Assembly (NCBI GenBank): GCA_003427395.1
Contig: BFEA01000045.1
Location: 226,543 to 250,169, forward strand
Reading direction: 5' to 3'
From: Chara braunii
Taxonomy: Eukaryota; Streptophyta; Charophyceae; Charales; Characeae
DNA length: 23,627 nucleotides
Part shown: piece by piece, positions 1 to 9,032 of the stretch
How positions within the stretch are numbered: the stretch's first letter is position 1
Layout: each line of letters opens with the position of its first letter
Made by a program: the position numbers and the translations under genes
Notes under the pieces: model-generated
What the model was told of the DNA's origin: nothing
Databases searched by the model: none
Seen by the model: only the letters and a program-made list of their open reading frames with translations

Positions 1-284
1 ACTCGGCTGCATCACAGATTTGACACCGGTTACATTAGGACTCTGTATCTCCGACATTGGTGACTTATTGTCCTCGACATTTTGATCTTGTTCGATGACA
101 TTTTGGATTACCATATCGGTGACCTACTGGTTTCTATCTCGGTGACATTTGGTGCTACCTACATCTCCCACCTCCTTCGTCTCTCCTCCCACCTTCATCT
201 GTGTATGTGTGTACGGGGCTGAGCATCATCCATGTATGGCTCAGACCCCACCATCTCACGATTGTATGTGTGTGGAGTGATATC
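1..284 (+). repeat. LTR family A, fragment of the 5' copy (window starts inside it)
   Basis: This stretch is about 99% identical to 7869-8151 in the 3' LTR. The differences are one 1-nt indel and three transitions. The homology stops abruptly after the GATATC at 279-284. It contains a loose series of GACATT motifs and the pyrimidine tract followed by TCTGTGTATGT at 198-208 that other LTRs in this window share. The first roughly 660 bp of the LTR would lie left of the window. Confidence 0.88.
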
Positions 285-1204
285 TGCGAGGCTACGCCCG
301 CTTAGCCCCTACGGGGCCCTAATTGCAGCAAGGTCGGCCGCCCTAAGTGAAGGCAGGCACGACAGGCCCTTCAGGCCTCGTTTTTCAGGGTATCCCGCAT
401 TGGGAAAAATTCAGGCAGTTGCGCAGCATCAGTTGGTTGAATGAACCCAGGCCCTGGGCCGCCTGTGTGAATGTACGAAGAACAGGCCTTGGGCTGGATT
501 CAGGTACCGGGCCGAACACAGGCCGAAAGCAGTTGGGCGCATGCAACCACTTCAGGCCCAAGGCCTGCTTTCCTCGTGACTGGGCCTCAGGCTACCGGGG
601 CCTACTGGAAGCTTCCTGGACTGGACGCAGGCAGGCCACTTCGATATAGGGAAGGGCCTGCCTCTCATTCGGCATTGGGGGTGCTGGCTGCATGATGCGC
701 GAGCGCTGGTGCGCTATCTGCTGGCTGGCTGGCACTCACGCTCTCACGGGCGAGTAGGGAGGGAGCACGCAGCCATAGCCAAGCTGCGCTGCTGTATGCT
801 GGGTGAAGCGCAGGGTGGTCCTTGGGTGCTAGTGGCATCTGTGCGGTGTGGATCGGGGTTGTGAGTGTAACGCAAGATATACCTGGTGCTGAAGCGGGCG
901 ACATTGGTCGCCATATGCTCGTACTTCGGGAACGCTGTTGATGTCATCATTCTGCTTCGTAGTATAGGCTAGATAGGATCTGCCACATGTAGTCTGGGCG
1001 CCGAGCGCCAATAGGATATCAACTCTGGTTCTTCGTTGATGATGATGGGACTACTTCAGCATTGTCAATTTTGAACTCTTGGTGTGTTCTTATTTGGTGT
1101 ATCTCGTGATGCAAGTCTGCTGTGGTTCGAGGTCAAGACTATCTGGACTCATATGTATGATGCTGTATGATTGCTGAAGTTCGCTAATGCTCATCTATCT
1201 TGCA
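285..1204 (+). repeat. Complete LTR of family B, serving as the immediate 5' LTR of element 1
   Basis: It starts TGCGAGG and ends TTGCA, three bases before the PBS. It is homologous in reverse to the solo LTR at 12927-13939 and the short copy at 14237-14371. All three share the identical 15-mer GCCCTAAGTGAAGGC (here 340-354), a terminal hairpin (286-301 here), a GGGCGCYGAGCGCYA block near 998, the block GACTATCTGG (1137-1146) and the TTGCA end. It shows no resemblance to the family-A 3' LTR of the same element beyond a weak match in the last tens of bases. Short open frames inside it (232-695) are not genes. Confidence 0.75.
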
Positions 1205-1207
1205 ATT

Positions 1208-1220
1208 TGGTATCGGAGCT
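1208..1220 (+). other. Primer-binding site of element 1 (initiator tRNA-Met type)
   Basis: TGGTATCGGAGCT differs at two positions from TGGTATCAGAGCC, the complement of the 3' end of plant initiator tRNA-Met. It lies three bases after the TTGCA end of the upstream LTR, the standard spacing. The same 13-mer recurs at 11162. Confidence 0.85.
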
Positions 1221-1614
1221 GTGGTACGATTGCGCTCATCTGGCGCTTGTCTTCTGCCTTATGCGGTACATACATGCGGTCTGCTGGGCGAGTTTGGCCG
1301 TAAGTGGTGTGTAGTGAGGAGGGTGGAGACGAGTGTGAAGGCGACCCAGGTGGTGAGGGGCATCGCCTGGAAGGCTAAGGTGTAAATATTGGGTGTTCGC
1401 AGTGTGATGAGAACTATCTGTTGGGGGATTGAGGCTGAGGTGGAACGGCGAAATGCTGGTTGTGCCGATGCTGTGACTGGTCATCACAATCATCTTCAGG
1501 TCATCTGGTGAGACTATCTCTGTGGTTGGGGGCAGCATGAACGAGGTACGTTGCTCTTAACCTTATCTACCCTCTTCATCACTTCTTACCGTGAGGTTGT
1601 GAGTTCTGTCTTGA
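1221..1614 (+). other. 5' leader of element 1
   Basis: This is the untranslated stretch between PBS and gag. Reading frame 1 has stops at 1600-1602 and 1612-1614 and is open only after that. I see no gene and no strong structure here. Confidence 0.6.
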
Positions 1615-3192
1615 GAGTCCTCTCATCGTGAGGTAGCTACCGCAAAGGCACAGGAGGAGGCAGCAGAGGCGGAACGTCAGCGGCTGGCCAGTGAGGCAGC
1701 AACCCAAGCTCACCAAACTGCTGAGGCTGACGCCGTGGTGCGAGATAAGCGGAACGCCATTTGCATGGAGTCCTTGACTATGAATGAGAGTCAGTGGACG
1801 ACACTGCTCCAAGGCATGCTGTTTGTGCCTTCGGATACACAGGCGGATCCGACACAGGCGGATCCGACACAGGCGGAGGAAGAAAGGAGCAACCTGGCTA
1901 ATCTGATGTTGAATATGATGCGAGCAATCATGTGGAACAATACGATGTTAATGGTGCAAATACACGAGGGCAGACAGCTGCGACAAATTCAGCAGAATGA
2001 TTCTGCAGCCTTAACAGCTGCTGTTCGCGCTGCCGCCACACATCAGCAACAACAGCAACAACTGTTGAGCACCACCACCGCACGCATCAACAACATCGAG
2101 GCTAAGGCCTCAGCAGCGCCAGGCTGCACGACAGACGAGACGAAGCAGCTCAACGAGCGCATCGATCACGTCGTCACTATCATCGGCGAACTCAGTGATT
2201 TCACCGGTCCGGCTACGATCAGTAGCACGGTGGCCGCCATCAAGACGGACATCACCAAGCTGCAGTCGCAACCGGCAGCAGCTGCGAAGGTATACAAGAT
2301 GCCACGGTTCAACATCGGCAAGTTTGAGGACTACAACAAGACCGAGGCTTTGACATGGTGGCAAGCCTTCCTCACGGAAGCATCATGCCACAAGGTCCCA
2401 GCCGAAGACATGATGAAGGCAGTATACCTCCAACTCATTGGAGGGGCACAAGCATGGATGAACCACCTCGCAATCAACAAGAAGACCACGATCGCCGAGC
2501 TACACAAACACCTCACGTGGGAGGAGTTTGAACAATTGTGGTTCACTCGATTTATGGTCCGCAACGTTGTGAAGGCGGTCATGAACGAGGTCTACACATG
2601 CTCACAAGGAAGCATGCCAACTCGAGACTGGACAATTTAGTGGCAAAAGATAGTGACCACGCCAGGCTTCGATTTGAGCTTCGCGAATCAACGATCCGAG
2701 TTCTTCTCGCGATCGTGCGCAGGACTGCGAACCGCACTGGGCAACGAGTACGATTACGCCTCATTCCAGGCTATCCTGGATCGTGCGAACTTGGTCATCC
2801 AAACGGATGACAAGGCCGCAAACGAACTGCAGTCCCAACCGCATTATGTGGCTAAGCAGGGCTATCAACGACCGACACATAACAATGCCGTGATTTCAGA
2901 AAAAACAATCGATCTCCACGCTGCAGCAGCATCCTCGAGTGATGGAGGAATTGTAGCAGCGCTCCCGCCGAAGCGTCCCAAGAGAGTTCGGAAGAACAAG
3001 GCGACACAAGAGACGGCATTGACGGGAACTGGGCAGCAGCCATGGACGACATACAAGACAACCAAGGAAGTATTTGACTTACGTCAACGGTACGGTTATT
3101 GCCTATGGTGCAATAGTGTTGTACACACTACTGCACAATGCTCGGACAAGGGCAAGCCACACGTACCCCGTCCAGCTAACTCGGGAAACTGA
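1615..3192 (+). pseudogene. gag: gag of element 1, one nonsense codon
   Basis: Gag forms the particle that packages the element RNA. The frame opens at 1615, but the first ATG is at 1765, so either the true start codon is lost or translation begins there. The N-terminal part is rich in Ala, Glu and Gln and probably coiled-coil. A 15-bp tandem repeat (1837-1876) encodes repeated TQADP. Then follows a capsid-like region with conserved aromatic residues (about 2290-2800), ending in one zinc knuckle, CX2CX4HX4C, encoded at about 3100-3141. An in-frame TAG at 2638-2640 splits the gene; the frame is identical on both sides. Gag ends with TGA at 3190, directly after a slippery heptamer. Assignment rests on position, the knuckle and the retrotransposon gag style. 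Confidence 0.85.
1837..1876 (+). repeat. 15-bp tandem repeat within gag
   Basis: The unit ACACAGGCGGATCCG occurs 2.7 times in perfect tandem and in frame, encoding repeated Thr-Gln-Ala-Asp-Pro in the N-terminal region of Gag. Confidence 0.9.
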
Positions 3193-3223
3193 GTTACGCA
3201 AGGAGAGGGGCGACGCCTCTCCT
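3183..3223 (+). promoter_or_regulatory. Programmed -1 ribosomal frameshift signal at the gag-pol junction
   Basis: The heptamer GGGAAAC (3183-3189) sits in the gag frame as G GGA AAC, the X XXY YYZ pattern for -1 slippage, and is followed at once by the gag stop TGA (3190-3192). The -1 frame (the pol frame) opens at 3180, after a TAA at 3177, so slippage here would pass directly into pol. Eleven bases downstream is a perfect 8-bp stem: AGGAGAGG (3201-3208) pairs with CCTCTCCT (3216-3223) around a 7-nt loop. Function is inferred from the pattern. Confidence 0.75.
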
Positions 3224-3689
3224 CACTCCGCCGGAACCGGTTGCCTTGCTAGCAATCGATGTCACTACCGGGGAGCATGCGTTAGTCGCCGATTCTCGTG
3301 CTACGTACGAGGATTATGCCGCCCAACTGGTACCACCATTAGACCAGCCAAGCCACGTGCACTTAGATTGCGTATGCGCAGCCTGTACACCGTCGGCAAG
3401 TGATCCGGTCAGCTCGCCACTGATTTCCGAGGACTCGACGGCGTGGTCAAGACTTCAGGAGCTTGACCCGCTCACGAGAGAGGACTTCACTTGGATGCCT
3501 CTACCCTCGACCGGAACCTTGCCAAGGCCGCATTGCAACGCCTTAATGGCAAATTTACGCTCCTATTTGCACACTACAGTTCCAGCTCCGTTGACAGACG
3601 ACGGAGTAGCGGTTGTCGATCTCCGCTCCTATCTTGCGAAGATTGACCGCGAGTACGCCACCCAAAGGTACGCCGAAACCGACACGCCT

Positions 3690-4010
3690 TTGCTCTATAT
3701 CCGCATTCAAATCGGAAAGGCAACCTGTAGTGCCTTGATTGATTGCGGAGCGTCTCGCAACTTTATGAGCTAAGCCTTTATGGCCCGCGCAGGCCTTGGC
3801 CCGCGCGTTCGAAGGAAGACGCAACCCACGCAAGTTACACTCGTGGACGACCGCACGCAAAAGTCGATTGACCGATGCGTCGACGGCGTTCCGGTATACT
3901 TTGCGCCACTTGCGTGCGAGCCGGTGTCTTTTGACATCCTCGACACCAAGTTCGATATGATTCTAGGCGTGTCTTGGTTGCGTAGCGCCGATCATCCGGT
4001 GAACTTTCAT
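3690..4010 (+). pseudogene. Retropepsin-like aspartic protease domain of element 1
   Basis: The catalytic motif reads Asp-Cys-Gly-Ala-Ser (DCG at 3741-3749) in place of the usual DSG/DTG; a hydrophobic flap region and the [10 protein letters not shown] strand (about 3955-3980) follow. The domain would cleave the Gag-Pol precursor. A TAA at 3771-3773 interrupts it ten codons after the catalytic Asp. The N-terminal 170 residues of pol before it (3246-3690) are acidic and show no domain I recognise. Confidence 0.85.
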
Positions 4011-4224
4011 GACCGAACCGTTCACATCCGTGATTGGAACGGAGTGTTAGTCCCATGTACGGTCGCGACCCCTCACACTTCGATTGCTTGTCACGTGGTT
4101 TCCGTTGCGAGAATTCGCGATGCCATAGCTCGGAATGACGTCGAGGAGATGGGCCTTGTATTCTTGCATGCTCTCCCCTCGCCGGACGAACCAGCCGCGT
4201 CACCGCCGGACCCACGCATCACTC

Positions 4225-4996
4225 ACCTCTTGGACGAGTATGGAGACGTCTTCGAGGCTCCCACCGGAATGGTTTCGGATCGGCCCATACGTCACGGGAT
4301 CACTCTCGAGGTTGGTGCCGTCCCTCCGCGTGGATGTATCTACCGCATGAGCGAAGAGGAACTCGAGGTGCTTCGCGCACAACTCGATGACCTTCTCGAC
4401 AAGGGCTGGATTCGCCCTAGTTGTTCACCCTACGGTGCCCCTGTTCTCTTCGTCCGGAAGAAGAACAAAGATCTACGGTTATGCATCGACTATCGCAAAC
4501 TTAACGCACAAACCGTAAAGAACGCCGACCCTCTCCCTCGGATTGATAATCTCCTTGAGCGGTTAGGCGGCGCGACGTACTTCGCGAAGTTGGACTTGAA
4601 GTCGGGTTACCACCAGATTGAGATCCAGCCTCAAGATCGGTACAAGACCGCGTTCAAGACGCGGTATGGGCATTTTGAGTGGGTTGTCATGCCTTTTGGC
4701 CTCACCAATCCCCCGCGACTTTTCAAGCAGCTATGACGACTGAGTTTCGCGACTTGCTCGATCGCAGCGTCCTCATCTACCTCGATGACATCTTGGTCTA
4801 TAGCAGGACGTTGGACGAGCACATCATACACCTTCGTGCTGTTTTGAATCGTTTGCGACTGACCAAGTGCAAAGCAAAGCGCGACAAGTGCGAGTTCGCC
4901 AAGCAGGAGCTGGAGTATTTGGGCCATTATGTTACGCCGAAAGGCATTCGTCCCTTAGCGGAAAAGATAAGGCATTCGTCCCTTAGCGGAAAAGAT
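4225..4996 (+). pseudogene. Reverse transcriptase domain of element 1
   Basis: The RT blocks appear in order: the GWIRPS and PYGAPVLFV stretch (4405-4455), the [11 protein letters not shown] block (4471-4503), the [13 protein letters not shown] block containing the first catalytic Asp (about 4580-4620), and the VMPFGLTN block (about 4687-4709). The reading frame then shifts by a one-base loss. The YLDD catalytic box is intact at 4778-4789 in the shifted frame. A 28-bp perfect tandem duplication at 4941-4996 moves the frame again at the RT-RNase H connection. Confidence 0.92.
4941..4996 (+). repeat. 28-bp perfect tandem duplication in pol
   Basis: Bases 4941-4968 are repeated exactly as 4969-4996. 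Since 28 is not a multiple of three, this shifts frame 2 to frame 0, and the open frame from 5007 onward continues RT into the RNase H connection. Confidence 0.95.
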
Positions 4997-5006
4997 CCAA
5001 GCCATC

Positions 5007-5597
5007 GTGGATTGGCCGGAACCCCGTTGTACGACGGATGTACGCTCTTTCATGGGTTTGGTTGGATATTATCAGCGATTCGTCGAGTCATACTCGAAAG
5101 TGGCCGCTCCTTTGTCGAGACTTCAGTCCCCGAAGGTGCCCTTCGAGTTCGACAACGCAGCCCGTGGCGCGTTCACTACGTTGAAGGCAGCGATGCAAGC
5201 CGCACCTGCCCTCCGTATATACGACCCCACCCTTCCCACCCAAGTGANTACGGACGCTTCGGGATACGGTATTGGTGCGGTGTTGGAACAGTGTCACGAG
5301 GACGGTTGGCATCCGGTCGAGTATTTCTCCCAAAAGGTGCCTCTCGTCAACACTCTCGACGGTGCTAGGAAGAAAGGGCTACTCGCGTTCGTCACCGTTT
5401 GAAAACGGTGGCGCCACTTCCTTCTCGGCCGTCGGCGTTTTAAATGGAATACAGACAACAATCCGTTGACCTTTTACAAAACGCAGGACACGGTCACTAG
5501 CACGATCGGTCGATGGATGTATTACATCGACCAGTTCGATTTTGGCCCGTGCCACATTCCCGGTCTCGCCAATCGAGCTGCGGACGCCCTCTCATGA
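5007..5597 (+). pseudogene. RT connection and RNase H domain of element 1
   Basis: The connection ([12 protein letters not shown], about 5050-5085) leads into RNase H with the catalytic TDASGYGIGAVL motif (about 5248-5283, one codon containing an N). The catalytic Glu region near 5360 is altered (ARKKGLLAF), so the usual acidic residue is not obvious. TGA at 5400 cuts the domain. The second Asp motif (TDNNPL) and the ADALS end follow in the same frame up to another TGA at 5595-5597. The domain would remove the RNA strand during reverse transcription. Confidence 0.85.
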
Positions 5598-5807
5598 CGG
5601 CCCGACTTTTGTGCCATTGTGACCACGACATTCGACCTCGATGACGATCTGCAGCCGCATTTCGTCAAAAGCTACAAGTCCGATCCGACTTACTCTACGC
5701 TTTATGCAGAGCTTTCATCGGATCACCCGCCGGCTAGCCACTATCGGATTTCCGACGGGTTCCTTCTCCTTCACACGAGAGGAAAGGACTTGTTAGTTGT
5801 GCCCTAA

Positions 5808-6870
5808 GATCGCATCTTACGGACTTGTCTTCTCGGCGAATTCCACGATGCACGACTTTCGGCACACCTTGGCGTGAACCGCACATTAGCACGCCTCCGC
5901 CAGCGTTTTCACTGGCCCGACGTCCTTCATGACGTCACGAGGTACATTGAGTCATGTGGAGTTTGCCACCGNAACAAGGGTCGATCTCGAGTCCCCTTCG
6001 GCGAACTGAAACCATTGCCGATTCCTCGGGCACCGCGCCTCTCCATTGCTATGGACGTAACAGGCCCGTTCCCCCGCGATCGCCATGGCCATAACGGTAT
6101 TCTCACGGTTGTTGACCGTTTGAGCAAGTACGCTCGCTTTCTTCCTTGCAAGTATCATGCTGCAGCGCCGGAGCTCGCACGACTCTTGCACACCGGTTGG
6201 ATTACCAACCAGGGTGTTCCGGAAGACATAGTGAGCGACCGAGATACTCGCTTCATGTCGGCCTTTTGGACTTCCCTCATGGCTGAGTCCGGTACGGCAA
6301 TGAAACTGAGCTTGGCTCGGCACCCGCAGACGGATGGCCAGACGGAGCGAGCGCACCAGACCGCTCAGATGATGTTGCGTACGCTCATTCGTCCCGACCA
6401 GAAAGATTGGGTTGACCGGCTTCCCAACATCGAGTTCGCCTATAACACTTTGGTGCACCCGGCGATCTGCGTCACACCATTCGAGCTACATCATGGTGGA
6501 GAGAAAGCACGGATCTTCACTGATCTCCTTTTGCCACAGGCTGCCGACATAGACGTCCCTTGCTCTCCCGCTTCCGTTCGGAAGTACCGGGACTTGCTGA
6601 TCAAAGCCTGCGCGAATATGCAAAAGGCTCAAATCCGCATGCAACAGCAAGCTAACCGACGTCAACTTCCATGTCCTTTCCGCGAGGGAGACGTTGTTTG
6701 GGTCCTCTCCGAGGAATTTGCGCTCGAGCAGGAAGTTTCGCGCAAACTCCTTCCGAAATGGTTCGGACCATGGGAAGTCACTTCTGCCGTTGGAGACGAC
6801 CCCGCAGGTCCTTCCTTCGTGATCAACATTCCTCCGCACCTGACAGTGCACCGGGTCTTCCACGCGTCGA
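5808..6870 (+). pseudogene. Integrase of element 1 (HHCC, DDE core, GPF motif)
   Basis: The zinc-binding region has His in EFHDA and SAHLG and two Cys in CGVCH (about 5838-5970). The DDE core has Asp at 6054 (MDVTGPF), Asp at 6237 (VSDRDTRF) and Glu at 6345 (DGQTERAHQ). The C-terminal GPW motif (KWFGPWEV, about 6757-6780) and the HRVFHASKL motif follow. All three catalytic acids are present. TAA at 5805 separates it from the RNase H end, and TAG at 6951 cuts off the tail. It would insert the element cDNA into the host genome. Confidence 0.93.
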
Positions 6871-6953
6871 AGCTGGCCATCTACACGCCACCTTCAGCTG
6901 ACGAGTTCCCCGGCCGTCGATCACAGGATCCGCCTTCTATGGACGGACATTAG

Positions 6954-7184
6954 GAAGTGGACCGAGTCATCACGCACCGCAAGTATGGCAACAAGCCAAT
7001 GCAGTACAAAGTCACATTCAAGCAATGTGCGCCTGACGACACTCGGTGGATCTCTAGTGCAGACTTGCAGACTTCTGCACCCCTTATCTTCGCCGACTAT
7101 GAGAAGCGACGCCTTGCCAAGGAAGCAGCTCGTCCCACCCGACCCATCCCGGTATCGGACAGACAACTTCGCCCTCGCAAGTAG
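6954..7184 (+). pseudogene. C-terminal chromodomain-like tail of integrase, element 1
   Basis: In frame after the TAG at 6951, the sequence EVDRVITHRK ... MQYKVTFKQ ... DTRW has the spacing of a chromodomain (EVEKIL..R....YLVKW......TWE). In chromoviruses this module directs integration to particular chromatin. The gene ends with TAG at 7182, 22 bases before the 3' LTR. Confidence 0.7.
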
Positions 7185-7192
7185 CTCGGTCT

Positions 7193-7206
7193 TTTAAGAG
7201 GGGGAG
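7193..7206 (+). other. Polypurine tract of element 1
   Basis: The purine-rich stretch TTAAGAGGGGGAG runs straight into TGTGTGACATC, the start of the 3' LTR. This is the expected plus-strand primer position. Confidence 0.8.
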
Positions 7207-8206
7207 TGTGTGACATCTTCGACGCACACGGGTCCTACCGGACCCGACTTAGGGCTAGAGGGACACATTAGGGCCTAAAGACCCGACCTTGGGGGATTAT
7301 TAGGCCAAAAGGCCACGACTTGGACAGACCGACGGACCAGGCCCAAACGACATTTTGTTTTGGGCCTGGAGCGCCTTTGAGGCTGCCGCTCTCCGGTTGG
7401 ACCTGAATCGTCGATCTGGACGGTTCAGACCCAACCGAGGCCTCGCAGCATTGAGGCCGGTCTTCTTCGAACCAGTACTTGGTACTGGTCCGGCCTCACT
7501 TCGAGGGATCGACCCACTGGCACTCTAACGGTGTGGTATGGTACGGCGCGAACAGCGCTGGCGCTATGTTTAGTGCAGGAGCACGAGGAGCAGCGCAGCG
7601 CAGCATTAGCGCAGCAACAGCGGCGACTGAGCGTATCGGCGGCCATAGCCGCCTGAGGTATCGGGAGTCGGAGGTTTCTCTCCTCCCTCCCATCGCCAGT
7701 CCCCTCTCTCTCTCTCTCCTCCTCGGCTCCCTTCTTCTTCTTCTTCTTCTTCTTCTTCTTCTTCAGATTGGAGACTTATACTAGTTGGACAGAGATCAGA
7801 GTTGGACTTCGGTGGTAAGAGGCTGTGGTACTTACCGGGTTCGAGACTTGGAGATTGTTGGGGATGATACTCGGCTGCATCACAGATTTTGACACCGGTT
7901 ACATTAGGACTCTGTATCTCCGACATTGGTGACTTACTGTCCTCGACATTTTGATCTTGTTCGATGACATTTTGGATTACCATATCGGTGACCTACTGGT
8001 TTCTATCTCAGTGACATTTGGTGCTACCTACATCTCCCACCTCCTTCGTCTCTCCTCCCACCTTCATCTGTGTATGTGTGTACGGGGCTGAGCATCGTCC
8101 ATGTATGGCTCAGACCCCACCATCTCACGATTGTATGTGTGTGGAGTGATATCTATGTGAGTCAGTCTGTTTATCAGACTTCCGCTGCATATATGCTCAT
8201 CCTACA
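7207..8206 (+). repeat. 3' LTR of element 1 (family A), about 1 kb
   Basis: It starts with TG directly after the purine tract. Positions 7869-8151 match window bases 1-284 at about 99%. The U3-like part is GC-rich with many GGCC words and contains the perfect hairpin GGCGGC-CATA-GCCGCC at 7638-7653. A TTATACTAG at 7776 could be a TATA box (weak). A pyrimidine tract plus TCTGTGTATGT lies at 8067-8077. The 3' end is not certain: no clean CA end is visible between 8190 and 8215. Confidence 0.82.
7733..7764 (+). repeat. (CTT)n microsatellite in the 3' LTR
   Basis: About ten CTT units follow a run of TCTC repeats (7707-7727). It is a simple repeat inside the family-A LTR. The reverse-strand Glu-rich open frame here is an artefact of it. 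Confidence 0.95.
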
Positions 8207-8239
8207 TTGGTTGATCTTTGGTTCTGCCCATACTCATTG

Positions 8240-8800
8240 AAGTATGTAACACTCTCCCTCTCCCTCTCCCTCTCCCCATCTCCCCGTCTCCCCGTCTCCC
8301 CGTCTCCCCGTCTCCCCGTCTCCCTCTCCCTCTTCCTCTCTCTCTCCCTCTCCCTCTCGGCACGTATGAAAGTAGCAACTCTCCCTTTTTTCGCGTGCTT
8401 GTTCACACGTTTATCCGTCTGCTCCTTCATATGCTTCTTGTTTCCTGTCATTCTGTCCCTTCTCTCCTCGTCTTTCATCTTGCGCTCTCTTCTCCAGTGA
8501 CTTTGTGCAGATTGGTCTCTCCCTTGGCTCCTCCTAGAGCATGTGACTCTCTTCCTCCTCCTCCTGCTGCTTCTCTGACTCGCCATCTTATATCGACTCA
8601 AGCTTCTGCGTTCTTCTCCTTCGACTGTCCTCCTATTCCTTCTACTTTCCTCATATTCTTTCTCCTGTTCTTTCATTCTCGTCTTCGTTCTCTTCTTCCT
8701 TTTTCTCCTCTTCTCCTCCACTCCTTCCTTGTCCTTCGATGTCATTTTCCTTCTCCTTCTTTACCCTGTCCCAGGTCTCCATTCTCCGTCTTTGCTCTGT
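8240..8800 (+). repeat. Pyrimidine-rich low-complexity tract
   Basis: It contains (CTCCCT)n at 8243-8275, (CTCCCCGT)n at 8279-8322 and more CTCCCT to 8358, then about 440 bp that is strongly C/T-biased on the plus strand. No coding signal is visible. Long open frames on both strands here result from the base bias. It could be intronic DNA upstream of the NAP1-like exons. Confidence 0.85.
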
Positions 8801-9032
8801 GATGAACTCTGAATAGGACTTAGGGTCATGACCTCTATGTGTGGCTTAGAAATCACGAAATAGGTTATCAGCTGCAGCGTTCTATTTGCAGACGTGCCTG
8901 GTGTGGCTCTTCCTAGTCGCTTTCCTTGTGTGTTTTTCCACTTCTCGTAGGAGTTTGTTTGAGGTCATGATGGAGTTGCATAGTGTGTTGTTTTCTACGT
9001 CTTTACTTTGTCCATGACCGTATCTGGGACAG
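8801..9032 (+). other. Intron-like DNA upstream of the first NAP1-like exon
   Basis: No open frame of note lies here. It is T-rich and ends in the AG acceptor at 9031-9032. The polypyrimidine tract before that acceptor is weak. Earlier exons of the gene are not visible in the window. Confidence 0.4.

Larger units (their letters stand above)
3180..7184 (+). pseudogene. pol: pol of element 1: protease-RT-RNase H-integrase-chromodomain, decayed
   Basis: Pol runs in frame 0 from 3180, leaves it at a one-base deletion near 4709, and returns to frame 0 because of a 28-bp duplication at 4941-4996. Premature stops in the main frame lie at 3771 (TAA), 5400 (TGA), 5595 (TGA), 5805 (TAA) and 6951 (TAG). 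The natural stop is TAG at 7182. Every one of these stops could arise from CAA, CAG or CGA by a single C-to-T change. All domains are recognisable and in the order typical of Ty3/gypsy. Two ambiguous bases lie inside it (near 5248 and 5972). It is not expected to give a working polyprotein. Confidence 0.92.
1..8206 (+). mobile_element. Element 1: Ty3/gypsy (chromovirus-type) LTR retrotransposon, 5' truncated by the window, decayed
   Basis: The order is LTR, initiator-Met PBS, gag with a CCHC knuckle, protease, reverse transcriptase, RNase H, integrase, chromodomain-like tail, purine tract and LTR. Integrase after RNase H defines Ty3/gypsy rather than copia. Bases 1-284 match 7869-8151 with three substitutions and one 1-nt indel, so the insertion looks young, although the coding part carries six premature stops, a frameshift and a 28-bp duplication. 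The 5' end is not a normal LTR: the family-A fragment is followed by a complete LTR of another family (see 285-1204). The exact 3' limit is uncertain by about 20 bp. Confidence 0.9.

Noticed and set aside
8243-8358. Regular short repeats that might suggest a CRISPR array
   Set aside because: Units of 6-8 bp without spacers; a simple repeat in eukaryotic DNA.
8197-8745. Reverse-strand open frame of 182 codons rich in Arg, Glu and Lys
   Set aside because: It is the complement of a C/T-biased simple-repeat tract; composition alone keeps it open and nothing resembles a domain.
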